A DNA stretch of 64,000 nt from Candidatus Denitrolinea symbiosum (lineage in GTDB: Bacteria; Chloroflexota; Anaerolineae; Anaerolineales; Villigracilaceae), in contig BLAA01000003.1 in NCBI GenBank assembly GCA_017312345.1, forward strand, positions 103,609 to 167,608, read 5' to 3'. Position 1 is the first letter of the stretch, and each line of letters starts with the position of its first letter. Shown here one piece after another: positions 32,859 to 41,654 of this stretch. Made by a program: the position numbers and the translations under genes. The notes below the pieces were generated by a model. The model searched no databases, was not told the origin of the DNA, and worked only from the letters and a program-made list of their open reading frames with translations.

Positions 32859-33770
32859 ATGACCGCTGAGATCATTGATGGAACCGCCATTGCGCTGAAA
32901 GTCCGCAACGAAGTGAAGGAGAAAGTGGCGGCGCGCATCGCGGCGGGCAAGTCCCAGCCCGCGCTGGCGACCGTGCTGGTGGGCGAGCGCATCGACTCGG
33001 CCACCTACGTCAGCATGAAGCAGAAGGCCTGCGCCGAGTTGGGGATGACTTCCCACCATAAACCGCTGCCCGCCGACGTCTCGCAGGAGGAGTTGGAGAA
33101 ACTCATCAGGGAGTTGAACGCCGACCCAAAGGTGAACGGGATTTTGGTGCAACTGCCCCTCCCCTCGCATTTGGACGAGGAACGCGTCCTGCAACTCATC
33201 AGCATCGAAAAGGACGTGGACGGCTTCTCGCCCATCAACCTCGGACGCCTCGCCCAAAAGGGACGCGAGCCGCTGTTCGTCCCCTGCACCCCGTACGGAT
33301 GTATATATTTATTGAAGGAAGCCGGCGTGACGATCAAAGGCGCCAACGCGGTGGTGCTGGGACGCTCGAACATCGTCGGCATGCCGGCCGCGCTGCTGCT
33401 CGTCAAGGAGGACGCGACGGTGACGGTGGTCCACTCGCGGACGAAGGACATCCCCGCGGTCTTGAAGAACGCGGACATCATCATCGCGGCCATCGGCCGC
33501 GCCCAAATGGTGCGCGGCGACTGGATCAAGCCCGGCGCGGCCGTCATTGACGTGGGCATCAACGGCATCCCCGTGCTGGACGAGAAGGGCAACCCGGTCA
33601 TCAGCGAGAAGACCGGCAAGCCGAAGCAGAAACTCGTCGGCGACGTGAACTACGACGAGGCCAAAGAAGTGGCGGGCTACATCACCCCCGTCCCCGGCGG
33701 AGTCGGTCCCATGACGATCGCCATGTTGATGGCAAACACGCTGCGCGCGGCGGAGATTCAGGATAAGTAG
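32859..33770 (+). CDS. folD: Bifunctional methylene-THF dehydrogenase/methenyl-THF cyclohydrolase FolD
   Basis: 303 residues. Landmarks in order: VGERIDSATYVSMKQKACAELGM (catalytic Lys region), GILVQLPLPSHLDEERVL, KDVDGFSPINLGRL, CTPYGCIYLLKEAGV, VVLGRSNIVGMPAALLL (NADP fold) and TPVPGGVGPMTIAML. It interconverts methylene-, methenyl- and formyl-tetrahydrofolate and links with the Fhs at 48430-50424. A short insert (LDEKGNPVISEKTGKPKQK) appears before the last motif, seen in other Chloroflexota-like sequences. Confidence 0.95.
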   Translation: MTAEIIDGTAIALKVRNEVKEKVAARIAAGKSQPALATVLVGERIDSATYVSMKQKACAELGMTSHHKPLPADVSQEELEKLIRELNADPKVNGILVQLPLPSHLDEERVLQLISIEKDVDGFSPINLGRLAQKGREPLFVPCTPYGCIYLLKEAGVTIKGANAVVLGRSNIVGMPAALLLVKEDATVTVVHSRTKDIPAVLKNADIIIAAIGRAQMVRGDWIKPGAAVIDVGINGIPVLDEKGNPVISEKTGKPKQKLVGDVNYDEAKEVAGYITPVPGGVGPMTIAMLMANTLRAAEIQDK

Positions 33771-33780
33771 GAGGGGGTAG

Positions 33781-33855
33781 GGAGAGCAGAGAGTAAGAGA
33801 GCAGAAGGCAGAAAGCGGAAAGCAGGAGGCGGCCTTGATGGTCTCCTCCTGCTTT
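33781..33855 (+). terminator. Heptamer array that doubles as folD terminator
   Basis: Seven AG-rich units (33781-33830, one of them 8 bases) end in AAAGCAGGAG (33819-33828). This pairs with CTCCTGCTTT (33846-33855) and is followed by one more T and GATT. The folD transcript would therefore end in a hairpin built partly from repeat units. Confidence 0.6.
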
Positions 33856-33874
33856 TGATTCTGTCGGATGTCGG

Positions 33875-34273
33875 TTATTTGCCGCGCAGGTTGGCAGGGA
33901 TAAATTTCTCGGGCATGGACATCATCGCTCCGAGCATCCTGCCGATCTCTTCATATTGGCTCAAGAGTTCATCGTGCTCTTCTTTGGAGAGATACTCGCA
34001 GTCGAGGGCAAAGTCCAGCCAAACTTGCGTCTCGGCGGTTTCGCCGTCCGCATCGGCGAGTTTACTGAGAAACATCTTCGGATATTGCCGCTTGCGAAAT
34101 CCCTCCGCGATATTCGCGGCAATACTTCGAGATGAACGGCGCATCTGATCGGTCAGCGAATACTTTTCATCTTTTGGGAAACTCTTACTTTCTCGAAATA
34201 TATCCATCGCCAGCTTATACGCCAATTGATACACTTTCAAATCTCGAAAACCCTTCAATTGCTGATACGCCAT
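33875..34273 (-). CDS. Four-helix-bundle protein (23S rRNA intervening-sequence protein type)
   Basis: 132 residues. KGFRDLKVYQLAYKLAMDIFRESKSFPKDEKYSLTDQ at the start, RRSSRSIAANIAEGF in the middle and LSDADGETAETQVWLDFA-like helices are the S23/IVP family pattern. Such proteins are often encoded inside rRNA intervening sequences but also as free genes. The function is unknown. It stands alone, flanked on both sides by heptamer arrays. Confidence 0.9.
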   Translation of the reverse strand: MAYQQLKGFRDLKVYQLAYKLAMDIFRESKSFPKDEKYSLTDQMRRSSRSIAANIAEGFRKRQYPKMFLSKLADADGETAETQVWLDFALDCEYLSKEEHDELLSQYEEIGRMLGAMMSMPEKFIPANLRGK

Positions 34274-34301
34274 CTCAACCTCCTTGAAACAAGATAATTC
34301 T

Positions 34302-34350
34302 GCCTTTCACTTTCCGCTTACTGCCTTCTGCCTTCCGCCTTCCGCCTTCC
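34302..34350 (-). repeat. Heptanucleotide tandem array, seven units (minus orientation GGAAGGC type)
   Basis: On the plus strand the units read GCCTTTC, ACTTTCC, GCTTACT, GCCTTCT, GCCTTCC, GCCTTCC, GCCTTCC. The array ends two bases before the stop of the ABC permease gene at 34353. Confidence 0.85.
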
Positions 34351-34352
34351 TC

Positions 34353-35549
34353 TCACTCGTACCTAAATCTCCAAACCCCGATCGCGAAAAACACCGCCGC
34401 GAATCCCAGCAACACGCCCGCTTCGGGAAGGATGTCCGCCAACCCGCGGCCGCGCAGGACGAGGTCGAGCAGTCCCTGCATCGCCCAGGTCGTCGGCAAA
34501 ACCTTCACCGCGCTCTGCACCGCGGGCGGGAACAACTCCAGCGGATACCAGCATCCGCCCATCAGCGCGAAGACCATGCCAAACATGATGCTCAAACCGG
34601 TGGCCTGTCCCTCGGTCTTCACGAACGCGCCCAGCGTCACGCCGAACGCGGCGGCTGCGAGCGCGGCGGAAGTCAGGACCACGAACAACGCCAGCGGCGC
34701 GTGTCCCCACGCCAGTTTCATCACGAAAATCCCGAACAGCACGAGCAGCGCCATCTGCGCCAGCGCCATCAGCGTCTGTCCCAGGATCGTACCGAACAAA
34801 TACATGGCCTTCGACGTCGGCGTGACGAGGACGCGGCGCAGCGTCCCCTGCTGACGCTCATACGCGAACAGCGCCGAGATGCCGAATAACGGGATGAATA
34901 CCCACGTGATCAACTGACCCGCGGACGAATTCGCCCTCGGGTCATACTCGACCTGGTCCGGGGTCGCGCCTTCGACGGCTTTCACCCGCCCGGGCGAATC
35001 CTCCTGGATCTTCTGCGCCGTCGCGAGCGAACCATCGAAGTAGGCCTGGCGTTCCGCGTCCGACTGGAACGGCTGCTTCGCCTCGCGTTGACTGACGGCG
35101 TTCCGCGCCGCGCCGACCGCGCTGGATACGCGTCGGATGGCCGTCTGCACGGCGCGCTCGACGACCGTGGCGTTGAGGTTGTTCGGCTGCTTCAGCAACT
35201 CCACTTCCGCCGAACCCGCCTGCAGGGACGCCGCGTCCACGCCCGCGGGGATGATGAAGATCGTCGAGGCGCGTCGCCCGTCGAATTCTTCCTGCGCGTC
35301 CTCGCGCGTCGTCAGGACGGGACGCACCGCCGTGGAACGCTCCAACTCGTCCACGATCTGCCGCGAAACGACCGTGTTCGCCTCGTCCGCCACCAACACA
35401 CGGATGCGCGGGTCTTCGTTTCCGCTCGGAGTCCCGCCTGCGAGCAGGAAGGTGAACACCAGCGGCATGACGATGAAGAACAGCAATTCCGACGCGCCCG
35501 CGAAACGCAGGATGACGTCTTTTTTGATGATGGCGAAGATTTTATTCAT
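34353..35549 (-). CDS. ABC-2-type exporter permease
   Basis: 398 residues. One N-terminal helix (about 20-40), a large external domain (about 45-220), then five or six helices. TAATTRVLVTPTSKAMYLFGTILGQ-like and MFGMVFALMGGCWYPLELFPPAVQ stretches match ABC2_membrane_3/NatB proteins. Third gene of a unit with another permease and an ATPase; the two permeases are diverged copies, so they probably form a heterodimer. Cargo unknown (drug, lipid or sodium-type export). Confidence 0.85.
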   Translation of the reverse strand: MNKIFAIIKKDVILRFAGASELLFFIVMPLVFTFLLAGGTPSGNEDPRIRVLVADEANTVVSRQIVDELERSTAVRPVLTTREDAQEEFDGRRASTIFIIPAGVDAASLQAGSAEVELLKQPNNLNATVVERAVQTAIRRVSSAVGAARNAVSQREAKQPFQSDAERQAYFDGSLATAQKIQEDSPGRVKAVEGATPDQVEYDPRANSSAGQLITWVFIPLFGISALFAYERQQGTLRRVLVTPTSKAMYLFGTILGQTLMALAQMALLVLFGIFVMKLAWGHAPLALFVVLTSAALAAAAFGVTLGAFVKTEGQATGLSIMFGMVFALMGGCWYPLELFPPAVQSAVKVLPTTWAMQGLLDLVLRGRGLADILPEAGVLLGFAAVFFAIGVWRFRYE

Positions 35550-35624
35550 GGGAAATTCCGTCTCTTTCGTTTTTAACGGGAAATTTCATTTCAACGCGAA
35601 GGATTGCAAGGATAGAGGAAATTT

Positions 35625-36887
35625 TTATTTTTGCGCCAGGTTCTTCTTTCCGAAGAGCGCCACCGAGACGGCGAACAAGACCGCGCCCATGACGAGCAAA
35701 GCCGTGATCGGCCGGGCGAGTTGCGCCAGCCCGCCGCCGAGGGCGAGCGTGACGAACCCGTCCAGCGCCCAGGCGTTCGGCGTGATCTTGCTGACGAGTT
35801 GAATGGCGGGCGGCATCATCCCCAAATCGAGGAAACTGCCGCCGAGGATGCCGAAGATGAGCATGATCGCCGACCCGACGTTCGCCACCTGCGCGGGCGT
35901 GCGCGCCAACGCGGTGACGATAAGTCCCCAGCCCGTCGCGCCGAAGACCGCCGCGAGGGTCAGCGCGGCGATCCCAAGCGGGTCGCCCCACTTCACGCGG
36001 AAGAATACCGCGCTGGCAAGGATCAAAATCCCGACTTGCGCGACGCCTGTCAAGTAGATGCCGAAGACCTTGCCGCCCAGGATCTGCGCGGGGGATGTCG
36101 GCGAGACGAGCAGGCGCGGCAGGGTCCCCTGGGCGCGTTCGGCGAGGATCGAGCGTCCGCCGTAACTGACGGTGTACATCAGGAACATCAACGCCATGGC
36201 GGGCGCCATATACGCGAGGACGTCGAACTCCGCAGCCTGCGCGCCCTCGTCGTCCGTCTTGAGCGTGATGGCCGCGGGCTGGTCTTCGTCCATGTTTTTG
36301 AAGAGAGCGCGGCCCTCCGTCTCGGCCTGTTGCGGGGTGATGACGCCCGTTATCAACATCTGGAAGATAGCGGTCATACCGCTGACGCGCCCCTCGTCAA
36401 TGCGGCTGACGAATTCGTCCACGATGGCTTTGATCACGCCCGCGCTGGTAGGCATGGCTGGGTTGACGTAGACCTCGATCAGGACGGGGTCCGCTTCGGC
36501 GAAGTTGGGATCGGTCATCGTCCCTTCGGCGGGGATGACCGAGCGCGTGAATCCTTCGGGGATGATGACCGCGGCCGCGGCTTTGTTCTCGTCAATTAAC
36601 CGGCGCGCCGCTTCGGGGTTCGACGTTTCGGCGGGCGCGACCAATTCGGCCAAATCCTCCGAATGGAAGACGTCCACCAGCGCGTTGCCCAGTTCGGCGT
36701 TATCCAAATTGACGATGATGACGGGGATGTCGGCGAGTCCGCTGTTACTGCTTCCGCTGAACCGCCCGGTGACAAATCCCATGCCGACGGTGAGCAGGAA
36801 CGGCGCGAGGAGCATGAACACCAACGCGGCGCGGTCGCGGAAGATGACGCGCAGGTCTTTGAGACCAATGAGAATGGTTTTGAGCAT
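35625..36887 (-). CDS. ABC-2-type exporter permease
   Basis: 420 residues with the same plan as its neighbour: N-terminal helix (about 20-38), an external domain to about 235, then about six helices. LPRLLVSPTSPAQILGGKVFGIYLTGVAQVG is the ABC-2 loop and IFGILGGSFLDLGMMPPAIQLVSKITPNAWALDGF the C-terminal signature. GGAG lies 5 bases before the ATG. It partners the 34353-35549 permease and the 36964-37908 ATPase. Confidence 0.87.
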   Translation of the reverse strand: MLKTILIGLKDLRVIFRDRAALVFMLLAPFLLTVGMGFVTGRFSGSSNSGLADIPVIIVNLDNAELGNALVDVFHSEDLAELVAPAETSNPEAARRLIDENKAAAAVIIPEGFTRSVIPAEGTMTDPNFAEADPVLIEVYVNPAMPTSAGVIKAIVDEFVSRIDEGRVSGMTAIFQMLITGVITPQQAETEGRALFKNMDEDQPAAITLKTDDEGAQAAEFDVLAYMAPAMALMFLMYTVSYGGRSILAERAQGTLPRLLVSPTSPAQILGGKVFGIYLTGVAQVGILILASAVFFRVKWGDPLGIAALTLAAVFGATGWGLIVTALARTPAQVANVGSAIMLIFGILGGSFLDLGMMPPAIQLVSKITPNAWALDGFVTLALGGGLAQLARPITALLVMGAVLFAVSVALFGKKNLAQK

Positions 36888-36963
36888 ATCAACTCCGTGA
36901 GGAGAGAAAAGAAAAAAGAGAGCAGGGAGTGGAAAACAGCGACTGTTCTCTATTCTCCGTTCT

Positions 36964-37908
36964 CTAATCCCTGAGGGCCCGTCCCGTCAAATGGAGAAAC
37001 ACCGCTTCGAGGTTCGGCTCGCGGATGTCAATCGAGTGGATCTTGACGCCGCGCTCGTTGGCCTTGGCGACGACGGGCGCCAGCGCCTCCTCCGCTTCGC
37101 GCGCGATGACCGAGACTTCGTGGTCGGTGGATTGGGCTTTAATGATTTCCTTGACGCCCTCGAGGGACTTCACCAACGCTTCGGGGTCGTCGTTTTCGCC
37201 GAGGTGGAGGATCAGGGTTTCAGTCTCGCCGACCTGCCGCGTGAGTTCTTTCTGCGTGCCGAGGGCGATCAACTCGCCGTGGTCAATAATGCCGACGCGG
37301 TCGGAGAGTTCCTGGGCCTCTTCCATGTAATGTGTGGTGTAGAGGACGGTCATGCCTTTCTGGTTCAGGTCTTTGACCGTGTCGAGGATGGCGCGGCGCG
37401 ACTGCGGGTCAATGCCGACGGTGGGTTCGTCCATGAAGAGGAGGCGCGGTTTATGGAGCAGTCCCACGCCGATGTTGACGCGCCGCTTCATCCCGCCCGA
37501 ATAGGTTTTGACGCGGTTCTTCGCCTTGTCGGCGAGGCCGATCTGCTCGAGGACTTCGTCCACGCGGGCGCGGAGCGTCTTTCCGCCGAGGCCGTACATC
37601 TGTCCCCAGAAGACGAGGTTTTCGTGGGCGGTCAGGTCTTCGTAGAGGGCGATGTCCTGCGGCACCACGCCGATCGCGTTGCGGACCGCCATCGGGTCGC
37701 GCGTGACCGAATGGCCCGCGATGACCGCGTCGCCTGCGGTGGGCGCGTAGAGAGTCGAGAGCATGGAAATGGTCGTCGTCTTGCCCGCGCCGTTCGGCCC
37801 GAGCAGGCTGAAGATCTCCCCCTCCTGGATGTCAAAAGTGACGCCTTTGACGGCGGCAAAATCGCCATAGTTTTTGTGAAGATCTTTCACTTCGAGAATG
37901 GGCGGCAT
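36964..37908 (-). CDS. ABC transporter ATP-binding protein (exporter, NatA/CcmA type)
   Basis: 314 residues. Walker A GPNGAGKTT (about 38), signature YSGGMKRRVNIG (about 137), Walker B LLFMDEPTVGIDP and the H-loop TTHYMEEA are all present. The C-terminal extension of about 90 residues (GETETLILHLGEND onwards) is typical of DrrA/NatA-type ATPases. AGGAGG precedes the ATG. First gene of the exporter unit. Confidence 0.95.
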   Translation of the reverse strand: MPPILEVKDLHKNYGDFAAVKGVTFDIQEGEIFSLLGPNGAGKTTTISMLSTLYAPTAGDAVIAGHSVTRDPMAVRNAIGVVPQDIALYEDLTAHENLVFWGQMYGLGGKTLRARVDEVLEQIGLADKAKNRVKTYSGGMKRRVNIGVGLLHKPRLLFMDEPTVGIDPQSRRAILDTVKDLNQKGMTVLYTTHYMEEAQELSDRVGIIDHGELIALGTQKELTRQVGETETLILHLGENDDPEALVKSLEGVKEIIKAQSTDHEVSVIAREAEEALAPVVAKANERGVKIHSIDIREPNLEAVFLHLTGRALRD

Positions 37909-38021
37909 AAGGAACCTCCTGATTGGTCTATGATTATTGTACGTTTAAATCCAAGACCGGTTACACGGAAAAGGGTACAATCTGCCAAACTTATGGCGTC
38001 CTTGCCAGAACAAGACATAAA

Positions 38022-38102
38022 TGTAGAGCAATTTTCCAAATTGCCCCAGGCAAAGCGGCAATTCGCCAAATCGTCCCAAGGAAAACAGCATTTTGCTCTA
38101 CA
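38022..38102. repeat. 81-base inverted repeat with GCAAATTGCC-like core upstream of slyD
   Basis: TGTAGAGCAA (38022-38031) and TTGCTCTACA (38093-38102) pair perfectly. The interior holds several CAAATTGCC/GGCAATTCG-like pieces. Similar pieces occur at 53700-53850. The element lies just before the SlyD RBS and may act on its mRNA. Confidence 0.65.
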
Positions 38103-38130
38103 GTTGACTCAACCAGAACAAGGAGAAAAA

Positions 38131-38616
38131 ATGACAGCGACGAAAGTGACAAGCGGCCAGGTGGTTTCAATGCAATACACCCTGCGCGTGGACGGCAAGG
38201 TGGTGGATTCTTCCGAGGAAGGCGACCCGCTGGAGTATTTATACGGCGCGGCGAACATCATCCCCGGGCTGGAGCGCGAGATGGAAGGGATGGCCGTGGG
38301 CGAGAGCAGGACGGTGATCGTCTCGCCCCTGGACGGGTACGGCGAGGTGGACGAAGAGGCCTTCATCGAGGCGCCGCGCAGCGAGTTTCCCGACGATATG
38401 CCGATCAAACCCGGCGTCGAGATGGAATTGACGGGTCCCGACGGGCATCCGATGTATGCCCGCATCGAACGCGTGGAAGGCGAGACGGTGACGCTCAACA
38501 TGAACCATCCCCTCGCGGGCGCGGAACTGCACTTCGACGTGAAGGTGGTCGGACTGCGCGACGCGACGGAGGAGGAGATGGATCACGGTCACGCGCACGG
38601 AGCGCATCAGCATTAG
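38131..38616 (+). CDS. slyD: FKBP-type peptidyl-prolyl isomerase, SlyD family
   Basis: 161 residues. FKBP fold split by the insert-in-flap domain as in SlyD: YTLRVDGKVVDSSEEGDPLEYLYG, IIPGLEREMEGM, then the IF domain (about 70-130), and NHPLAGAELHFDVKVVGLRDAT. A His-rich tail (HGHAHGAHQH) should bind nickel or other metals, fitting the SlyD role in hydrogenase nickel supply, and a hydrogenase operon lies in this window. RBS AAGGAG is 6 bases before ATG 38131. Confidence 0.9.
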   Translation: MTATKVTSGQVVSMQYTLRVDGKVVDSSEEGDPLEYLYGAANIIPGLEREMEGMAVGESRTVIVSPLDGYGEVDEEAFIEAPRSEFPDDMPIKPGVEMELTGPDGHPMYARIERVEGETVTLNMNHPLAGAELHFDVKVVGLRDATEEEMDHGHAHGAHQH

Positions 38617-38690
38617 ACCGAGAAACCGAGCGGGAATTTTCGTCAGAGAACGCCGACGCGCTGTGACACAAGATGAAAAAAGCGGACGGA

Positions 38691-39686
38691 TTAGACCCCG
38701 TCCGCTTTTGCTGTTAATTCGTCCACGATGCGCGCCGCGATGCGCTCCACGATGAAGTCAGGGACGCCGTCCGCCGCGCGGGATTGCAGGCGCAGGTCAA
38801 TCGGGTCGTTGACGTAGTCCACGACGAGCAGGCGGTCGTCCTCCGTCCACGCGATCTCGGTGGAGAACAGGTCGAGGCGGCAAATGGAGGCGATCTGCCG
38901 CGCAATTCCGCGCAGGTTTTCAGAAAACGGCCGTTGGGACGGGTTTGGTTGGGGCGGATCTGGTTGGGGCGGACCCACGTGTCCGCCCATCGCGCCGCCC
39001 TCGGCAGGGCAGTCACCCAGGACTGCCCCTACTGCCCCTACGCGGACGGGCGTGTAAACGTGCGTGGTCGTATCCCAAAAATTGACGAAAACCTCGCCGA
39101 GACAATAGATGACGCGGAACCAGGCGGGCAATCCGTCCACGATCTTCGGCGTGACGTGTTCCTGCAAGAGGTATTGCTGGTCGGGGAATTCCCGCCGCGC
39201 GGACTGGATCTGCTCTGGCGTTGATATTTCCACGACGACGCCCTCCCCTCCGCCGCCCAGCGCGGGTTTGACGGCGAACCGTCCATTGAACGGCGAAAGG
39301 TCAATGGGCGGCAGGTCGGGTTGGGCGGACAAGGGCGGCAGGATGGCGGTTTGCGGGACGGGGATGCCGCCCGCGAGGAAGGCGGCGTGCATGGCGGCTT
39401 TGTCGTAGGCGCGGTCGGCGAGTTCGCGCGGGTTGAGTCGACGCGCGCCGAGGAGTTTGGCGGCGTCCACGAGGGACAGGTAGGAGGAGTCCGCTTCGGA
39501 GGCGCGGTCGAGGAAGAGACGGAAACCGGCCGAACGTTCAGAAAGAAGCGGGAGGAGTTCGCGCAGGTTGCGAGCGGAAACGTCCAGCAAAGTCCGTCCG
39601 CGCGCGGCGCAGGCCGAGTCGAGAATCCGCACGAAGTCGGCGTCGTGTTCCCAGTTCCAGGCGAGGCAGAGGTCGTAGAGACGCAC
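38691..39686 (-). CDS. ATP-grasp domain protein with in-frame repeat insertion
   Basis: 331 residues from a GTG start. The ATP-grasp parts are NGRFAVKPALGGGGEGVVVE (about 130-150, ATP-binding Lys and Gly loop), YLLQEHVTPK and STEIAWTEDDRLLVVDYVNDPID (metal-binding acid/Asn). It would ligate a carboxylate to an amine or thiol; substrate unknown. A repeat region (38937-39041) adds a Gly/Pro/Gln-rich stretch of about 35 residues between the ATP-binding halves. It is 9 bases downstream of the esterase gene, so probably co-transcribed. Confidence 0.78.
   Translation of the reverse strand: MRLYDLCLAWNWEHDADFVRILDSACAARGRTLLDVSARNLRELLPLLSERSAGFRLFLDRASEADSSYLSLVDAAKLLGARRLNPRELADRAYDKAAMHAAFLAGGIPVPQTAILPPLSAQPDLPPIDLSPFNGRFAVKPALGGGGEGVVVEISTPEQIQSARREFPDQQYLLQEHVTPKIVDGLPAWFRVIYCLGEVFVNFWDTTTHVYTPVRVGAVGAVLGDCPAEGGAMGGHVGPPQPDPPQPNPSQRPFSENLRGIARQIASICRLDLFSTEIAWTEDDRLLVVDYVNDPIDLRLQSRAADGVPDFIVERIAARIVDELTAKADGV
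38937..39041. repeat. Compound palindromic repeat inserted in frame in the ATP-grasp gene
   Basis: It contains two perfect 8-base hairpins, GGGCGGAC/GTCCGCCC (38967-38988) and GGGCAGTC/GACTGCCC (39007-39028). A direct repeat of ACTGCCCCT (39022-39039) and two copies of TGGTTGGGGCGGA complete it. This is typical dispersed-repeat DNA, not coding sequence, yet the host frame stays open through it. Confidence 0.75.
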
Positions 39687-39695
39687 GACTGAGGT

Positions 39696-40724
39696 CTATT
39701 GGGAGCCTTTAAGGAAATAATCTAAGAATTGGAGGTAGACTTGTGTGACTTGCTTTCGGGTGGGATTGGGCGGTCCGCCAACCGCAATTAAATTATGACC
39801 GGCATTTGTAACGATTTGCAGGAAGGCAGGCACACCGGCCGACACCAGGCGATCGTACAACGCTTGAGACTGGCTAATCGGCACGACTGGATCCTGATCG
39901 CCCTGGATAATGAGAAATGGGGGGTCTCCCGCGGAAACATACGAGATGGGGCTGGCGTCTGCCAGCATGGTTTGATCGGGACTGACATTGGGGAAAAGTT
40001 GGTAGCCTCGTTTTTGAAGTTTTTCGTCATAGGTTACGTCGGTAAAGTCAGTTGGGCCAAACATTTCCACTACAGCCTGTACGCGGCTGGACTGTTCAAG
40101 ATATTGTCCTATTTCCCACCCTGCGGTTTCATCGGCCAGTCCAACCAGCGAGGCGATATGCGCGCCGGCGCTTACGCCGAGAACGCCGATTTTATCGGGA
40201 TTGATATTAAATTCTCGGGCGTGCGCTCTGAGAAAACGGACGGCGCATTTGGCGTCTTCGACCATGGCCGGAAACGGATATTCTGGAGCGAGACGGTAGT
40301 TAATGCTGGCGATGAAGTAGCCTGCGGCGGAAATGGTGGGGATCTCTTCCAATTGGAAGCCTACGGTTTTATCCCCCACCATCCAGGCGCCCCCATGGAT
40401 GTAAAGGATGACCGGACTGGGTCCATTGGGCGCGGTTGAAAAGTAAATGTCCATTTTCAGGGGGATTGAATTCTTACAATAGACGATATTACGCTGGATC
40501 AGGCCCGGGACAATGGGTTTGGCAAGGACGGTAGGATAAGGAGTAGCGGTGGGAGTGGAAGTGGGAGCGGCCAGCGCTGTCTGAGTCGACGCGGCGTTGA
40601 CGGTGGCAAACGCCTGCGTCATTGCAATATTGTAATCAACGGTGGGGACAGGCGTTCCTGCCTGCCCACAGGCAGCCAAGGCGATCAAGCCCGCCAGGAT
40701 TACAAATGTGGTCTTGGTTTTCAT
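39696..40724 (-). CDS. Lipoprotein alpha/beta-hydrolase (HSL-type esterase)
   Basis: 342 residues. Lipobox LAAC (Cys 19), a Thr/Pro linker (50-70), then a hydrolase. The oxyanion HGGAWMVGD (about 110), nucleophile GVSAGAH (about 183), acid QGDQDPVVP (about 272) and histidine NAGHNL (about 310) are all in place. It probably acts on short esters outside the cell. AGGAG precedes the ATG by 6 bases. Confidence 0.88.
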   Translation of the reverse strand: MKTKTTFVILAGLIALAACGQAGTPVPTVDYNIAMTQAFATVNAASTQTALAAPTSTPTATPYPTVLAKPIVPGLIQRNIVYCKNSIPLKMDIYFSTAPNGPSPVILYIHGGAWMVGDKTVGFQLEEIPTISAAGYFIASINYRLAPEYPFPAMVEDAKCAVRFLRAHAREFNINPDKIGVLGVSAGAHIASLVGLADETAGWEIGQYLEQSSRVQAVVEMFGPTDFTDVTYDEKLQKRGYQLFPNVSPDQTMLADASPISYVSAGDPPFLIIQGDQDPVVPISQSQALYDRLVSAGVPAFLQIVTNAGHNLIAVGGPPNPTRKQVTQVYLQFLDYFLKGSQ

Positions 40725-40829
40725 CTAATCTCCTGATGGTAGACAAGGTTATTCTGGGATAATTCGCTCCGTCCCATTTCTGCAAGTATTATATCTTGGG
40801 CGCTGAAGTCCATCAATGCCGCCGTCCAG

Positions 40830-41591
40830 TCACGGCCAGGGGATTTCAGCCGGGCGGGTGTAGCCGTGCTTTTCCTGCACGAAGACGCGTCCATGCGAGG
40901 GGACGGCGCAGCCCGGCTCGTCAACAAACGTGACCGTTTCCCGGTTGGAGGCGATCGGGTCGAAGACGATCTGTCCGCCTTCGCAGCGCCAGGTCTCGAT
41001 GATGTAAATGAACATATTCTCGTCTTCATAATCGCCCGCGCTGACGGGGATTCCCAGCCAGACGACGGTGACTTTGTCCCCGTCGCGCGCGGCGCTCAAC
41101 ACCGTCGTCGGCGGGTAGCGTGAGGTCATGGGGATGTGGGCGGGTTCGGGATAGACAACCGGCAGGGTTTTTAAGTCGCCCTCGATGTCGAGAAATTTGA
41201 CGTTGACCCAGCAGTTGTTCTTATCGCCTTTCACCCAAACCCAGTTGTTCCCGCCGGTCTGACCGACGAGCGTGAGATGAAGTCCCTGGCGGAAGGCGTC
41301 GAGATAAAGATACTCCGAGCCCGGTCCATAGCGGCAACTGAGCAGGTTGGTGTTGACGACGGCTTTCAGACTCTCGACAGTGGGGATCGGCGAGGGCGTC
41401 TCGGTCGCGGTAGGAGTGGACGTGGGCGCGGGCGTCGGCGTCGCGGACGGGGCGGGCGTGTCGCTCGGAGGGAAGGACGTCGGCGGGAGGTCCGTCGCGC
41501 CCGCGGACGGGACGGCGGTCGGCGCGGGCGCGCAAGCCGTCAACGCGAGGCAAAGCGCCAGTAAAACGGGGAAAGCGATCTTCGCAGGCAT
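40830..41591 (-). CDS. Lipoprotein with Thr/Pro linker and SH3-like domain
   Basis: 253 residues. Lipobox LTAC (Cys 20), a Pro/Thr/Ser linker (22-72) and a bacterial SH3-type domain, about 75-135 (VVNTNLLSCRYGPGSEYLYLDAFRQG ... NNWVWVKGD). A C-terminal part of unknown type with paired cysteines follows. Bacterial SH3 domains bind cell-wall peptides. ATTATA at 41598-41603 is a minus-strand TATAAT only 6 bases before the ATG, so the transcript looks leaderless. Confidence 0.8.
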   Translation of the reverse strand: MPAKIAFPVLLALCLALTACAPAPTAVPSAGATDLPPTSFPPSDTPAPSATPTPAPTSTPTATETPSPIPTVESLKAVVNTNLLSCRYGPGSEYLYLDAFRQGLHLTLVGQTGGNNWVWVKGDKNNCWVNVKFLDIEGDLKTLPVVYPEPAHIPMTSRYPPTTVLSAARDGDKVTVVWLGIPVSAGDYEDENMFIYIIETWRCEGGQIVFDPIASNRETVTFVDEPGCAVPSHGRVFVQEKHGYTRPAEIPWP

Positions 41592-41654
41592 GAAGCAATT
41601 ATAGTCTCATCCCGCGTTTGGCTCCTGGGCCGCGGCCGTCGGCAATCCGAAAGT

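Noticed and set aside
40721..41029. Minus-strand ORF overlapping the end of the SH3-type lipoprotein gene
   Set aside because: Ser/Arg-rich out-of-frame translation of a real gene, no RBS.
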